A stretch of DNA of 64,000 nt. Source: Flavobacterium sp. 245 (GTDB taxonomy: Bacteria; Bacteroidota; Bacteroidia; Flavobacteriales; Flavobacteriaceae). The notes under the pieces are model-generated. The model was not told where the DNA came from. It ran no database searches and was given only the letters and a program-made list of their open reading frames with translations. The stretch lies in assembly GCF_004362055.1 (NCBI RefSeq), contig NZ_SNXB01000004.1:372001-436000 (forward strand), read 5' to 3'. Every line of letters begins with the position of its first letter. The stretch's first letter is position 1. Position numbers and translations under genes: made by a program. Shown here in pieces: positions 48,140 through 57,312 of the stretch.

Positions 48140-50524
48140 ATGATTATAAAAAAGTTTGGCATCCTTATTATTTTAGTTTTAACGGCGTTTACTTCATTTT
48201 CTCAAGAAAAATTCACTCTGAGCGGTATTATAAAAGATAATAAAAGCAATGAAACTCTAATTGCTGTCAATATCTATATTCCATCTTTAAAAATTGGAAC
48301 TACGACAAACGAATACGGATTTTATTCCCTTACAATTCCGAAAGGCGAATACGAAGTTGAAATTAGTTATGTTGGCTACCAAACACTTCAGAAAACTGTA
48401 CTATTAAACCAAAATACTAAACTGAATTTAAGCCTCAGCGAAGGCGAAGGCCAGGAACTTCAGGAAGTTGTCATTAAAGACAACAAAGGCAAAATCAATA
48501 TTAAGTCTCCAGAAATGAGTGCCAACAAGCTCTCTATTGCAACCATCAAAAAAATGCCAGTAGTTTTGGGAGAAGTTGATGTTTTGAAATCTATTTTATT
48601 GCTACCCGGTGTTACAAATGCAGGAGAAGGCGCATCTGGATTTAATGTTCGCGGCGGTGGCGCTGATCAGAATTTAATTTTATTAGACGAAGCAACGATT
48701 TTTAATTCTTCTCACGTTTTTGGCTTTTTCTCTGTTTTTAATCCTGACGCAATTAAAGATTTAAAATTATACAAAGGAGGAATTCCGGCGCGTTTTGGTG
48801 GACGAGCTTCCTCGGTATTGGATATTTATCAGAAAGACGGAAACAGCAAAGATTTTCATATTAACGGAGGAATCGGATTAATTTCAAGCCGTCTTTTAGC
48901 TGAAGGCCCACTTGTAAAAGACAAAGGTTCTTTTTTAATTGGAGGAAGAGCTTCTTATGCCCATTTATTTTTAAAATTATCGGAAGATCAAAAAGATAAT
49001 GCGGCTTATTTTTATGATCTGAATACGAAATTGAGCTACAAATTAAATGACAATAATAGCTTGTATTTGTCAGGTTATTTTGGAAGAGATGTTTTCAGTT
49101 TAAACAAAAGCTTCACTAATATTTACGGAAATTCAACTTTAAATCTTCGTTGGAATCATTTATACTCAGACAAATTATTCTCAAATTTATCTTTGATTTA
49201 TAGTGATTATTATTACGGTTTAGATCTTGATTTTGTTGGTTTTAAATGGGATTCGGGTATCAAAAACTATAACATTAAGTACGATTTCAAACATTATATT
49301 TCAGATAAATTCAAATTGAGTTATGGCTTAAACGGAATTTACTACCAATTCAATCCCGGAACTATTAAGCCAAGCGGACCAGATTCAGGAATTAATCCCG
49401 ATCAATTGGATAAAAAATATGCTTTTGAGCCTTCAATTTATATCGATGCCGAAAATCAACTTTCGAAAAAAATTACGATTGCGTACGGATTGCGATATAG
49501 TTTGTTTTATCGTTTAGGTCCTTCTTCGGTAAATCTTTACGAAAACAACAATCCAGTTATATTCGATACTGACATGCAGATTTATGAAAAAGCAACGCCT
49601 ATTGGCACAGAATATTACGGCAAAAACAAATCCATCAAAGGTTATAATAATTTAGAACCTCGTTTTTCTATTTCCTATCAGTTGAATGATGAGCAAGCTT
49701 TAAAAGCAAGTTATAACCGAATGGCGCAATACCTTCAACTGATTTCAAATACCTCATCGCCTACTCCACTTGATGTCTGGATGCCAAGCGACAATTATAT
49801 CAAACCACAAATTGCAGATCAAGTTGCAGTGGGTTATTTCAGAAATATCAATAACGGCGCTTACTCTCTTGAAGTTGAAACCTATTATAAAGAAATTCAA
49901 AATAGATTAGATTATATTGACGGAGCTGATTTAATTGCGAATAATGCCATTGAACAAGTAATTTTGAACGGACAGATGCGCGCTTATGGTTTAGAAATTA
50001 TGGTAAAGAAGAATGAAGGCAAATTTAACGGATGGATTTCTTATACTTTATCAAAATCTGAACAACAGACCCCAGGCAGGACTCCAGAGGAAACCGGAAT
50101 CAACAATGGGCAATGGTACAATTCGGCTTACGACAAAACACACAATTTAGCCATAACTTCGGCTTATAATTTGAACGAAAAATGGTCTTTTGGTGCTAAC
50201 TTTGCATTACAGTCTGGACAACCAGTCACTTACCCAAACGGTCAATACGAATATTTAGGAATTACGGTTCCGAGTTATGGCCTGCGTAACGTAAACCGAT
50301 TGCCGGCTTATCATCATTTAGATGTCTCGGCAACTTTAACTCCGAGAAAAAACAAAGACAGAAACTGGAAAGGCGAATGGGTTTTTAGTATTTATAATTT
50401 ATATAACCGTAAAAATGCCGCTTCAATAAACTTCCGCCAAAATGTTGATACCGGCGAAAATGAAGCAGTAAAAACGTCCATTTTTGGGATTGTGCCTGCG
50501 GTGAGTTACAATTTTAAATTTTAA
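48140..50524 (+). CDS. TonB-dependent receptor with carboxypeptidase-like N-terminal domain
   Basis: An outer-membrane active transporter of 794 aa. Signal peptide ends TSFSQ. Residues ~22-105 are the Ig-like CarboxypepD_reg domain (SGIIKDNKSNETLIAVNIYI, TTNEYGFYSLTIPKGEYEVEISYVGY). The plug follows (VLKSILLLPGVTNAGEGASGFNVRGGGADQNLILLDE) and then a 22-strand barrel ending VPAVSYNFKF. It is cotranscribed with a DUF4249 lipoprotein 28 bp downstream, a pairing typical of Bacteroidota. It is a one-lipoprotein system, not a SusC/SusD pair; substrate unknown. Confidence 0.92.
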   Translation: MIIKKFGILIILVLTAFTSFSQEKFTLSGIIKDNKSNETLIAVNIYIPSLKIGTTTNEYGFYSLTIPKGEYEVEISYVGYQTLQKTVLLNQNTKLNLSLSEGEGQELQEVVIKDNKGKINIKSPEMSANKLSIATIKKMPVVLGEVDVLKSILLLPGVTNAGEGASGFNVRGGGADQNLILLDEATIFNSSHVFGFFSVFNPDAIKDLKLYKGGIPARFGGRASSVLDIYQKDGNSKDFHINGGIGLISSRLLAEGPLVKDKGSFLIGGRASYAHLFLKLSEDQKDNAAYFYDLNTKLSYKLNDNNSLYLSGYFGRDVFSLNKSFTNIYGNSTLNLRWNHLYSDKLFSNLSLIYSDYYYGLDLDFVGFKWDSGIKNYNIKYDFKHYISDKFKLSYGLNGIYYQFNPGTIKPSGPDSGINPDQLDKKYAFEPSIYIDAENQLSKKITIAYGLRYSLFYRLGPSSVNLYENNNPVIFDTDMQIYEKATPIGTEYYGKNKSIKGYNNLEPRFSISYQLNDEQALKASYNRMAQYLQLISNTSSPTPLDVWMPSDNYIKPQIADQVAVGYFRNINNGAYSLEVETYYKEIQNRLDYIDGADLIANNAIEQVILNGQMRAYGLEIMVKKNEGKFNGWISYTLSKSEQQTPGRTPEETGINNGQWYNSAYDKTHNLAITSAYNLNEKWSFGANFALQSGQPVTYPNGQYEYLGITVPSYGLRNVNRLPAYHHLDVSATLTPRKNKDRNWKGEWVFSIYNLYNRKNAASINFRQNVDTGENEAVKTSIFGIVPAVSYNFKF

Positions 50525-50552
50525 AATATTCCTTTTTATTAAAAAGCATATT

Positions 50553-51374
50553 ATGAAAAAAACAGCTTTATTAATTGTATTTTTTATATCCATTTTCTTT
50601 ACAAGCTGTGAAGAAGTTGTTGATGTTGATTTAGATACAGCGCCACCAAAACTCGTTATTGAAGCCGCTATAAACTGGCAAAAAGGCACTACGGGCAGAC
50701 AACAAACCATTAAACTGACTACGACAACAGGCTATTTTGAAAATGTAATTCCGACCGTTTCTGGAGCGACCATTTTTATAAAAAACAGCGCTAACGAACA
50801 GTTTAATTTTACAGAAATCCCTAAAACGGGCCGTTATGTCTGCAATAACTTCAAACCAGTTTTAAATACAGAATATACTTTGACTGTAAAAACTAACGGA
50901 CAAACCTACACTGCCGTCGAAACTATGAAATCTGTTGCGCCTATAACGCATATTGAGCAAAATAACGAAGGTGGATTTACGGGAAAAGATATTGAAATAA
51001 GAGCCTATTATAATGATCCTGGAGATGCCGCTAATTTCTATTTGTACAAATACGTGTATTCAAATAAAATTAAATCCAACTACTATGTTGACGATGATAC
51101 GTTTTTTCAAGGCAACGAATTTTTCAGTCTTTCTGATGATGACGAATTAAAATCTGGAGACGAAATTGAAATTACACATTTCGGAATCTCAAAGCAATAT
51201 TACAATTACATGAGTATTTTGGTAAGTATTGCAGGCACTAACGTTGGCGGGCCATTTCAATCACCTCCGGCAACCGTAAAAGGAAATATCATCAATACAA
51301 CTGCCAAAGAAAATTATCCGCTTGGTTATTTTTCACTCAGTGAAACCGATTTAAAAAAATACACCATAAAATAA
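50553..51374 (+). CDS. DUF4249 lipoprotein
   Basis: 273 aa with lipobox FTSC (Cys19). It opens EEVVDVDLDTAPPKLVIEAAINWQKGT, the signature of DUF4249, followed by a beta-rich body with VSGATIFIKN and YTLTVKTNGQTYTAVETM. DUF4249 genes almost always sit beside a TonB-dependent receptor, as here, suggesting a surface lipoprotein that works with it. Confidence 0.88.
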   Translation: MKKTALLIVFFISIFFTSCEEVVDVDLDTAPPKLVIEAAINWQKGTTGRQQTIKLTTTTGYFENVIPTVSGATIFIKNSANEQFNFTEIPKTGRYVCNNFKPVLNTEYTLTVKTNGQTYTAVETMKSVAPITHIEQNNEGGFTGKDIEIRAYYNDPGDAANFYLYKYVYSNKIKSNYYVDDDTFFQGNEFFSLSDDDELKSGDEIEITHFGISKQYYNYMSILVSIAGTNVGGPFQSPPATVKGNIINTTAKENYPLGYFSLSETDLKKYTIK

Positions 51375-51384
51375 ACTTACTGAA

Positions 51385-51867
51385 ATGGAAGCCCAAATTA
51401 AAATTTTAACCGAAAAAAAATTGGTCGGCAAACATATTGAAATGTCGTTTATTGAGAATCATACTTTTCAATTATGGAATGGATTTATGCCAAGGCGAAA
51501 GGAAATCAAAAATACAATTAATTCAAACTTATACTCGCTTGAAGTTTTTCCAAATGGCTATTTCGACAATTTTGATGCTAGTAAAACCTTCCAAAAATGG
51601 GCGGCCGTTGAAGTCAAAAACTTTCCTGTTATGCCTCAGGAAATGGAAACACTGATACTCCCAACTGGAATTTATGCTGTTTTTATTCATAAAGGCCCAG
51701 CCAGTGATGCGCATAAAACCTATCACACCATTTTTGCTGAATGGCTTCCAAATTCGGAATACACGGTCGATGACAGACCGCATTTTGCTGTGATGGACGA
51801 AAAATACAAAAAAGACGATCCAGACTCTGAAGAAGAAATCTGGATTCCTATAAAAAATAGAGGTTAG
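51385..51867 (+). CDS. GyrI-like / AraC effector-binding domain protein
   Basis: 160 aa. A stand-alone GyrI-like domain: KKLVGKHIEMSF, FQLWNGFMPRRKEI, KWAAVEVKNFPVMPQEMETLILPTGIYAVFIHKGPASDAHKTYHTIF, PHFAVMDEKY. Such domains bind small hydrophobic ligands and occur alone or fused to AraC regulators. It follows the DUF4249 gene by 10 bp and a DinB-like gene by 46 bp, so it may be in the same transcript. Confidence 0.85.
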   Translation: MEAQIKILTEKKLVGKHIEMSFIENHTFQLWNGFMPRRKEIKNTINSNLYSLEVFPNGYFDNFDASKTFQKWAAVEVKNFPVMPQEMETLILPTGIYAVFIHKGPASDAHKTYHTIFAEWLPNSEYTVDDRPHFAVMDEKYKKDDPDSEEEIWIPIKNRG

Positions 51868-51913
51868 TTTTTATCGTTTTGACTAATCAAATAATTCCTC
51901 AATTAAAATCAAT

Positions 51914-52357
51914 ATGCTGACAGAAACTCTTAAATCGTTATTTGAACGAGACTTAAAGAAACTGAAATTAGAAATCGAATCCTATCAAAACGAAAGGAAA
52001 CTTTGGGAAATTGATCAGAATATTTCAAATTCGGCTGGAAATCTTTGTCTGCATTTAATTGGAAACCTAAATACTTACATTGGAGCTGAAATTGGAAAAA
52101 CGGGCTATGTTAGAAATCGTCCTTTAGAATTTTCATCAAAAGATATTCCTAAAACAGAGCTAATCAATAAAATTGAAGAAACCACTATAGTTGTAAATAC
52201 AGCATTAGATTCTCTATCTGAAGCCGATTTAAATGAAATTTACCCACAGATCGTTTTTGAAAAAGAAATGACAACCGGATTTTTTCTAGTACATCTTGCA
52301 ACGCATTTGGCTTATCATTTAGGGCAAATCAATTATCATAGACGATTAATAAATTAA
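51914..52357 (+). CDS. DinB/DUF1572-family protein
   Basis: 147 aa four-helix bundle of the DinB/YfiT type. The three-His metal site can be seen: a His in NLCLHLIGNLNTYIGAEIG, and two in FFLVHLATHLAYHLGQINYHRR near the C-terminus. Members include thiol-dependent transferases; this one is not assigned. Confidence 0.85.
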   Translation: MLTETLKSLFERDLKKLKLEIESYQNERKLWEIDQNISNSAGNLCLHLIGNLNTYIGAEIGKTGYVRNRPLEFSSKDIPKTELINKIEETTIVVNTALDSLSEADLNEIYPQIVFEKEMTTGFFLVHLATHLAYHLGQINYHRRLIN

Positions 52358-52367
52358 ATTTTAGAAT

Positions 52368-52410
52368 TCAGATTTTAGATTGTAGATTCTTCATTAAATC
52401 TAAAATCTGA
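52368..52410. terminator. Word-repeat hairpin before thiamine pyrophosphokinase gene
   Basis: TCAGATTTTAGATT (52368-52381) pairs exactly with 52397-52410; additional TAAAATCTA words flank it. Confidence 0.55.
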
Positions 52411-52435
52411 ACCCTAAAATCTAAAATACTAACTG

Positions 52436-52443
52436 TACCTTTG
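52436..52443 (+). promoter_or_regulatory. -7 promoter element of thiamine pyrophosphokinase gene
   Basis: TACCTTTG, 26 bp before the ATG at 52470. Confidence 0.55.
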
Positions 52444-52469
52444 CATCACATTCAAAAAAACAATTCAGC

Positions 52470-53132
52470 ATGTCATCACACCATATAGTTCGCGACGATC
52501 AGGAACCTGCCTTAATAATTGCCAACGGTGCTTCCTGCAGCAGTGAATTACTGGGGCAATTACTTGAGTGGTCGCCTCTTGTTGTTGTTCTAGACTCTGC
52601 AATTGAGCGCGTTATTGAATTAGGCATAAAAATCGATGTGCTTTTGGGCGATTTTGACCGAGGTTTTGATCCAGAAATTTATAAAACTTCACAATATCCT
52701 ATAGAAATTGTGCATACACCAGATCAAGACAAAACCGATCTTGAAAAAGCATTTGATTATTTAATTGAAAGAAAAATTCCGGCTGTAAATGTTGTCTGGG
52801 CAACAGGAAAACGAGCCGATCACACGATTACAAACCTTACCAACATTGTTCGTTATCGCGAGTTGCTTAAAATTGTAATTCTTGACGATCACTCAAAAAT
52901 ATTTTTACTGCCAGCGAAATTCGAAAAATGGTACACTGCCAAAACTCCAATTTCCCTAATTCCAATAGGTATTGTAAACGGAATTTATTCTGATAATTTA
53001 AAATACGAACTGCAGAATGATACACTCACAATGGGATACAGAACCGGAAGCAGCAACTCTGTTGAACAAGATGGCATTGTAACTATATCTCATCGTGAAG
53101 GTGATCTTTTGATGATGGAATGTTTTGATTAA
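52470..53132 (+). CDS. Thiamine pyrophosphokinase
   Basis: Phosphorylates thiamine to thiamine pyrophosphate. 220 aa. N-terminal ATP-binding domain: ALIIANGASCSSELL, VVLDSAIERVIELGIKIDVLLGDFDR, then the catalytic HTPDQDKTDLEKAFDYLIE and WATGKRADHTITNL. The C-terminal beta domain contains ISLIPIGIVNGIYSDNLKYEL and GYRTGSSNSV. It is the last clear housekeeping gene before the recombinase and cassette array. Confidence 0.9.
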   Translation: MSSHHIVRDDQEPALIIANGASCSSELLGQLLEWSPLVVVLDSAIERVIELGIKIDVLLGDFDRGFDPEIYKTSQYPIEIVHTPDQDKTDLEKAFDYLIERKIPAVNVVWATGKRADHTITNLTNIVRYRELLKIVILDDHSKIFLLPAKFEKWYTAKTPISLIPIGIVNGIYSDNLKYELQNDTLTMGYRTGSSNSVEQDGIVTISHREGDLLMMECFD

Positions 53133-53300
53133 ATTGTTTTAGCAAGCATTTCGATTGCTTCAGGAGAAGTCTTTTTTTGGTAATGTGAGAATCTAATGTA
53201 CTTTTAAATAATTAATTCAAAAAAGCCAAAAAAATAACGCAGTTGTTCTTGTTTTTAATTTGTGGCTATTTTCTTATTTTAGCAATAAAATTGTATCGCT

Positions 53301-54344
53301 ATGAAATGGGAAGCCAAAATTATTACTTATAACAAAGAAAAAAGAATTGCAGTATATTTTGAGAAAAATGCCGAATTAATAGTTCGAATGAAAAAACTCT
53401 CAGGCTCGCGGTGGAGTCAAGCTTTAGGAGTTTGGCACCTACCCGATACAGTTGAAAACAGGGAGCGATTTCATTTGGCTGCCCTTTCCTATTCTTTGCC
53501 ATCAGAAGAAGGTATTGAGCAGATAAAAAAATACATCCAATGGCTTTCCTCTAAGAGATACAGCCTAAACACCATCAAAACATATTCTGAAGCTTTAAAA
53601 TCTTTTTTGATATTTTATAGAGAGAAACCGATTACCGAAATTACCAATGAAGATGTAGTTATTTACAACAACGAATATATACTTAAAAACAACCTTTCTT
53701 CTTCTTATCAAAATCAAATTGTCAATGCTATAAAATTATTTTTCAGTACTATAAGAGGCACCAAGATTGAGATTGACAAAATTCATCGTCCCAAACGATC
53801 AAAAATTTTGCCTAACGTTTTGAGTAAAGAAGAAATAAAATTGATTTTGAATGCCCATTCCAACATCAAACACAAAACAATGCTTTCGTTGATTTACAGT
53901 TGTGGGTTACGCCGAAGCGAACTTTTAAATTTAACACCTGCCGATATTGATTCTAAAAGAGGAATTGTAATCATTAAACAAGGTAAAGGCAAAAAAGACC
54001 GAATTGCTCCTTTGTCTCTTAAAATATTAGAAATGCTGAGAGAATATTATAGAATATTCAAACCTGGCATTTGGTTGTTTGAAGGTCAAAATTCTGGAGA
54101 AAAATATTCAGAACAAAGTTTACAAAGTGTTTTGAAACAAGCCCTTCAAAAAGTTGGATACACAAAACCAGTCACTCTTCATTGGTTGCGCCACAGCTAT
54201 GCTACGCATTTATTAGAAAGCGGAACTGATCTTCGCTATATACAAGAATTATTAGGTCATAACAGTAGCAGAACAACTGAAATTTACACTCATGTAAGTA
54301 CGAAAAGTATTCAACAAATTAAAAGTCCCTTTGATGAATTATAA
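53301..54344 (+). CDS. Tyrosine recombinase heading an integron-like cassette array
   Basis: 347 aa. An extra N-terminal domain (~1-60; SRWSQALGVWHLPDT) precedes the SAM-like core-binding domain (~68-160) and the catalytic domain. All six XerC/D-type residues are present: R204 (YSCGLRRSEL), K229 (QGKGKKDR), H294 and R297 (LHWLRHSYATHLL), H320 (ELLGHNS) and nucleophile Y329 (EIYTHVS). K229 to H294 is 65 residues, close to XerD and far shorter than IntI1, so the IntI-specific insertion is absent. The tail KSPFDEL resembles IntI ends. An attI-like junction lies 102 bp after its stop, and all cassettes read in the same direction. Likely the enzyme that inserts and excises the cassettes. Confidence 0.85.
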   Translation: MKWEAKIITYNKEKRIAVYFEKNAELIVRMKKLSGSRWSQALGVWHLPDTVENRERFHLAALSYSLPSEEGIEQIKKYIQWLSSKRYSLNTIKTYSEALKSFLIFYREKPITEITNEDVVIYNNEYILKNNLSSSYQNQIVNAIKLFFSTIRGTKIEIDKIHRPKRSKILPNVLSKEEIKLILNAHSNIKHKTMLSLIYSCGLRRSELLNLTPADIDSKRGIVIIKQGKGKKDRIAPLSLKILEMLREYYRIFKPGIWLFEGQNSGEKYSEQSLQSVLKQALQKVGYTKPVTLHWLRHSYATHLLESGTDLRYIQELLGHNSSRTTEIYTHVSTKSIQQIKSPFDEL

Positions 54345-54454
54345 GGAATTATCTATATATTTGGTTTAAATAAAGTATGTCATCTGTCATTCTTATCTAT
54401 CCAAAACTGGATGGCTTTGTATGATTTTGTCATACATATATACAAGTTATGGGC
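54345..54454 (+). other. attI-like primary insertion site next to recombinase gene
   Basis: The first cassette boundary is at G54446|T54447 in GTTATGGGC, 102 bp after the recombinase stop. Just upstream lies a perfect inverted repeat GTATGA-TTTTG-TCATAC (54419-54435). A related segment, GTATGTCATCTGTCAT, lies at 54375-54390 in direct orientation. These could be recombinase-binding sites, as in attI. The left side of the junction lacks the 136-bp repeat, which is expected for attI rather than attC. Confidence 0.6.
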
Positions 54455-54469
54455 AATTATAAAACTGCA

Positions 54470-55261
54470 ATGAAAAGAAATTTAGTCTTTACCATTTTAC
54501 TTTTAATTCTAACATCTTGTGGAAACATTGAAGAAAACTATCTTATTGCAAATTCAAAAAATGACGAAAAATTTAGAATTGTAATTACTGTAAGGAACTT
54601 AACAGAAAAAGACTCTCTTTTATCAGAGCAGAAAAGTTTTAAAGTCTTTGATAAACTTAATAGATTAATCAATATAAATGATAATTCATTTATGTTTTAC
54701 AATTCAAATGGCAAGCTTATAAATACCAAATCCATATACAAACGAAAAGGAAAAGGTTTAGCGAAAATTATAAATCGAGAACAATTTTATGATTCATTTG
54801 GAAACCTTATATTTATATTAGGTGATAAGGATACAATCGCAAAATACACTTATAATTCAAACCAAAAAATAATCAAAGAAGCTTATACTTATGAAGAAAT
54901 AATTTATGAGTACAAAGACAATCTTAACTCAAAGAAAATAATTATCGAAGATAATGACACTTCCAAAGTTTCAAATTATTTTTATAATAAAACTGGAAAG
55001 CTGGTTACCGAAAATTGGACTTTCAGTAAAAAATATGATATGAAAAGCTTTTACAAGTATTATTCAAACAATAAGTTATTTAGTAAAAGAGATAGTAGTT
55101 ATGCAAAAACTACAAATCCAAATGAATACGTCGAATTTCTTACTGAATACTATTATGATAAAAATGATTCAATCATTGAGATAAGAGATTTGGGAAGAGT
55201 ATTAAGTGAGAATGAATTCAAGATTCGAGGTAAAAGAACATTTGAGTACCGAAAAGAATAA
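54470..55261 (+). CDS. Cassette 1: lipoprotein with YD-like repeats
   Basis: 263 aa from ATG 54470, which begins a clean lipoprotein signal (FTILLLILTSC). A start at 54449 would lie within the recombination junction and is rejected. The mature part has repeated units with the pattern Y-(Y/K)-D/N-(K/S)-N/G-K-(L/I), for example FYNKTGKLVTENW and YYSNNKLFSKRD. These look like short beta hairpins of the YD or MORN-like type found in some toxin/antitoxin-associated and surface proteins. No function assigned. First cassette, nearest the recombinase. Confidence 0.7.
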   Translation: MKRNLVFTILLLILTSCGNIEENYLIANSKNDEKFRIVITVRNLTEKDSLLSEQKSFKVFDKLNRLININDNSFMFYNSNGKLINTKSIYKRKGKGLAKIINREQFYDSFGNLIFILGDKDTIAKYTYNSNQKIIKEAYTYEEIIYEYKDNLNSKKIIIEDNDTSKVSNYFYNKTGKLVTENWTFSKKYDMKSFYKYYSNNKLFSKRDSSYAKTTNPNEYVEFLTEYYYDKNDSIIEIRDLGRVLSENEFKIRGKRTFEYRKE

Positions 55262-55263
55262 CT

Positions 55264-55399
55264 GCCCATAACAGCCACTACAACGGATTTGGGCATTTGG
55301 CTTAATGGAAAGATGGTTTTGTATTTGGGATGATTTGGCAAATCCGAGGAATGGTCTTAATTTAGTCCCAAACCCGCTGTAGTGCCAAGACGTTAGCGG
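55264..55399 (+). repeat. attC-like site 1
   Basis: Outer R''-type end GCCCATAAC (55264-55272) and R'-type end GTTAGCGG (from 55392). Inner arms 55277-55293 and 55367-55383 are reverse complements at 15 of 17. A central small hairpin GATTTGGCAAATC lies at 55332-55344. The outer left end pairs with the start of cassette 1 (GTTATGGGCA at 54446), 10 of 10. Confidence 0.85.
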
Positions 55400-55429
55400 A
55401 TATTTTGAAAAAACGACACGAAATTAAAA

Positions 55430-55963
55430 ATGAAAAAAATGACTTATTTAATTATTGGAACTTTAATAATCGGCGTGATAGCTTATTTGTATACTAATTC
55501 AAAAAAAACAAACAACAATCCTGAAGTTGAAAATAACTTAACAGAAAAAGCTCAACCTAGAACTGAATTTGAGAATCCTCTAAATGATAGTTTAACTTAC
55601 TCTGAAAAACTAAACAAAACCAAAGAATTATATCCATTCGCAAAATGGAGAGAGAATTTTTTTGAGTATCAAATGGAACAATATACAGAGGAAAATTGTA
55701 ATGAAGCAAAAGGAATATTTGACAATTTAATATTCAAACTTATCACATTAGGTGAAAATGGAAACAAGAATGAAAAGGAACAATATTTTGAAATAGCGAT
55801 TAAATCACTAAACAAATTGAATGGGAAAGATGAAGGAATTATTGAAACAGGTGAAAGAGAAGATTTATGTGAACTTATTGACCAAATAACTCTTGCGTCA
55901 GGTTTAAAACCAAAAGATTATGCCGACGGTGAAGGAATTGCTGACTTATGGAGAGAATGGTAA
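55430..55963 (+). CDS. Cassette 2: membrane-anchored hypothetical protein
   Basis: 177 aa. One N-terminal membrane segment (YLIIGTLIIGVIAYLY) and a short Asn/Lys linker precede a mostly helical charged domain with NPLNDSLTYSEKL and YTEENCNEAKGIFDNLI. It lacks any family mark I know. It starts 38 bp after the cassette junction. Possibly a periplasmic domain. Confidence 0.6.
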   Translation: MKKMTYLIIGTLIIGVIAYLYTNSKKTNNNPEVENNLTEKAQPRTEFENPLNDSLTYSEKLNKTKELYPFAKWRENFFEYQMEQYTEENCNEAKGIFDNLIFKLITLGENGNKNEKEQYFEIAIKSLNKLNGKDEGIIETGEREDLCELIDQITLASGLKPKDYADGEGIADLWREW

Positions 55964-55974
55964 TAAAAAACATA

Positions 55975-56110
55975 CGCTAACAGCCGTTACACAAGATTTG
56001 GGCATTAGGTTGAATTTAAAGATGGTTTTGTACTTGGAAAATTTGTGTTTAACCGAAAAACCTCGCATTTTTAATCCCAAACCTAGTGTAGCGCCACAAC
56101 GTTATAAGCC
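55975..56110 (+). repeat. attC-like site 2 (variant)
   Basis: Starts CGCTAAC (55975-55981), which pairs exactly with the start of its own cassette (GTTAGCG, 55392). Ends GTTATAAGCC (56101-56110). The inner left arm reads CCGTTACACAAGATTTGGG instead of the usual CCACTACAACGG form. The right arm carries compensating changes (CCTAGTGTAGCG), so the stem is partly kept. Similar to the start of the site at the window's right edge. Confidence 0.8.
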
Positions 56111-56115
56111 ATTTT

Positions 56116-56670
56116 ATGAAAAAACTATTCCTAATTATAATTTCGACGATACTTTTATCACTTGTATGGTTATATATTTCTGGTTTGGAAACAAGATATT
56201 CTTATAAAAGTGTAGCTGAAACAGAAAATATAGAATTAGTCAAAAATTCCGATTTTAGAATACAACTTTATGCTACGCCGAGCGACTCATCTTTAACCGT
56301 AAATGTAGTTTTTGATAATTTGAAAAGAACAATATTATTAGATTCTGCAAAAGTTAATATTCTGAACAATGAGGATTTAAAACTAAAAGAAGTTAGTGCA
56401 ACAGATGGGTTTTACAATTGGGTAGAAGAAAAAAATGGAAAAGCAGAAACCTTTGATAAACTGCCAGAGCATTTAAAGATTGTCAATAAAGATATTAGAG
56501 CATATTTTGATTATAGCTGGAGTTTCGATATAGCTGATAAACCAGAAAATATAGAGATAGAACTTTTGATGATACTGATGGTAGAAAACAAAAGAATAAA
56601 AATAAATAAAAACATAAAAATGAAATTAGAGAAAGAAAATGTTTTTCTTAGTCCAATTCGTTTCCACTAG
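56116..56670 (+). CDS. Cassette 3: membrane-anchored hypothetical protein
   Basis: 184 aa with a signal anchor (LFLIIISTILLSLVWLYI), so the bulk is extracytoplasmic. The body has beta-like strands (DFRIQLYATPSDSSLTVNVVFDN) and a late basic stretch. Its ATG is only 10 bp after the attC core at 56101-56110, so almost no leader belongs to this cassette. No family recognised. Confidence 0.6.
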   Translation: MKKLFLIIISTILLSLVWLYISGLETRYSYKSVAETENIELVKNSDFRIQLYATPSDSSLTVNVVFDNLKRTILLDSAKVNILNNEDLKLKEVSATDGFYNWVEEKNGKAETFDKLPEHLKIVNKDIRAYFDYSWSFDIADKPENIEIELLMILMVENKRIKINKNIKMKLEKENVFLSPIRFH

Positions 56671-56677
56671 TAAAAAC

Positions 56678-56814
56678 GGCTTATAACAGCCACTACAACG
56701 GATTTGGGCATTGGGCTTAATGGGAAGTTGGTTTTGTATTTGGAATATTTGGCAAATCCGAGAACAGGGCTTAATTTAGTCCCAAACCCGCTGTAGTACC
56801 AAGACGTTATGGGC
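56678..56814 (+). repeat. attC-like site 3
   Basis: Left end GGCTTATAAC (56678-56687) is the exact complement of its cassette's start GTTATAAGCC, and pairing extends to 14 of 15. Ends GTTATGGGC (56806-56814). Body nearly identical to site 1. Confidence 0.87.
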
Positions 56815-56868
56815 TAGTTGTGCCGAACTTACGCGGATATAGAACATTAACCAAAAAAAAACTAAGAA

Positions 56869-57312
56869 TTGAAAAATAAAACTGGATTTTTACTATTTTT
56901 TAAAATTACAACCTTTTTAATGCCAATTATAATTATATTATTCCACATTATTTTTGAATATAATATTATAGAAGATTATTTAAAAAACGATTTCTCCGTT
57001 AAAAAAATGGTAGTAAATAATAAAGAATATAACAGTTCTTCAAAAAGAAAAAGCATTACTTTTTCTGGAATCGTAGAAAATAAAAATGTTTATTTTACAA
57101 AATTTGACGATGAAATAGACCTAATTTATAATGCATATCCAGATATTGGAAATAAAGTCACGAAAATTGATGTTGTAAAATTTAGAAATTCAAAAATAGT
57201 AATGACAACAATAAATAATGAATTAGAAAAATGGAAAAACGAAAAAAAAACTTGCATTACTATTTCATTTATCTCACTACTAATTTTTATATTTTTGAAA
57301 AATTTAAAGTAA
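56869..57312 (+). CDS. Cassette 4: small protein with two membrane segments
   Basis: 147 aa starting at TTG (no upstream ATG in frame). Hydrophobic segments lie at about 5-27 (LLFFKITTFLMPIIIILFHII) and at the C-terminus (TISFISLLIFIFL). A ~90-residue beta-rich domain between them contains ITFSGIVENKNVYFTKFD. About 180 bp of non-coding DNA follow before the attC-like site, with only a weak GAAAC-GTTTC hairpin. Function unknown. Confidence 0.55.
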   Translation: MKNKTGFLLFFKITTFLMPIIIILFHIIFEYNIIEDYLKNDFSVKKMVVNNKEYNSSSKRKSITFSGIVENKNVYFTKFDDEIDLIYNAYPDIGNKVTKIDVVKFRNSKIVMTTINNELEKWKNEKKTCITISFISLLIFIFLKNLK

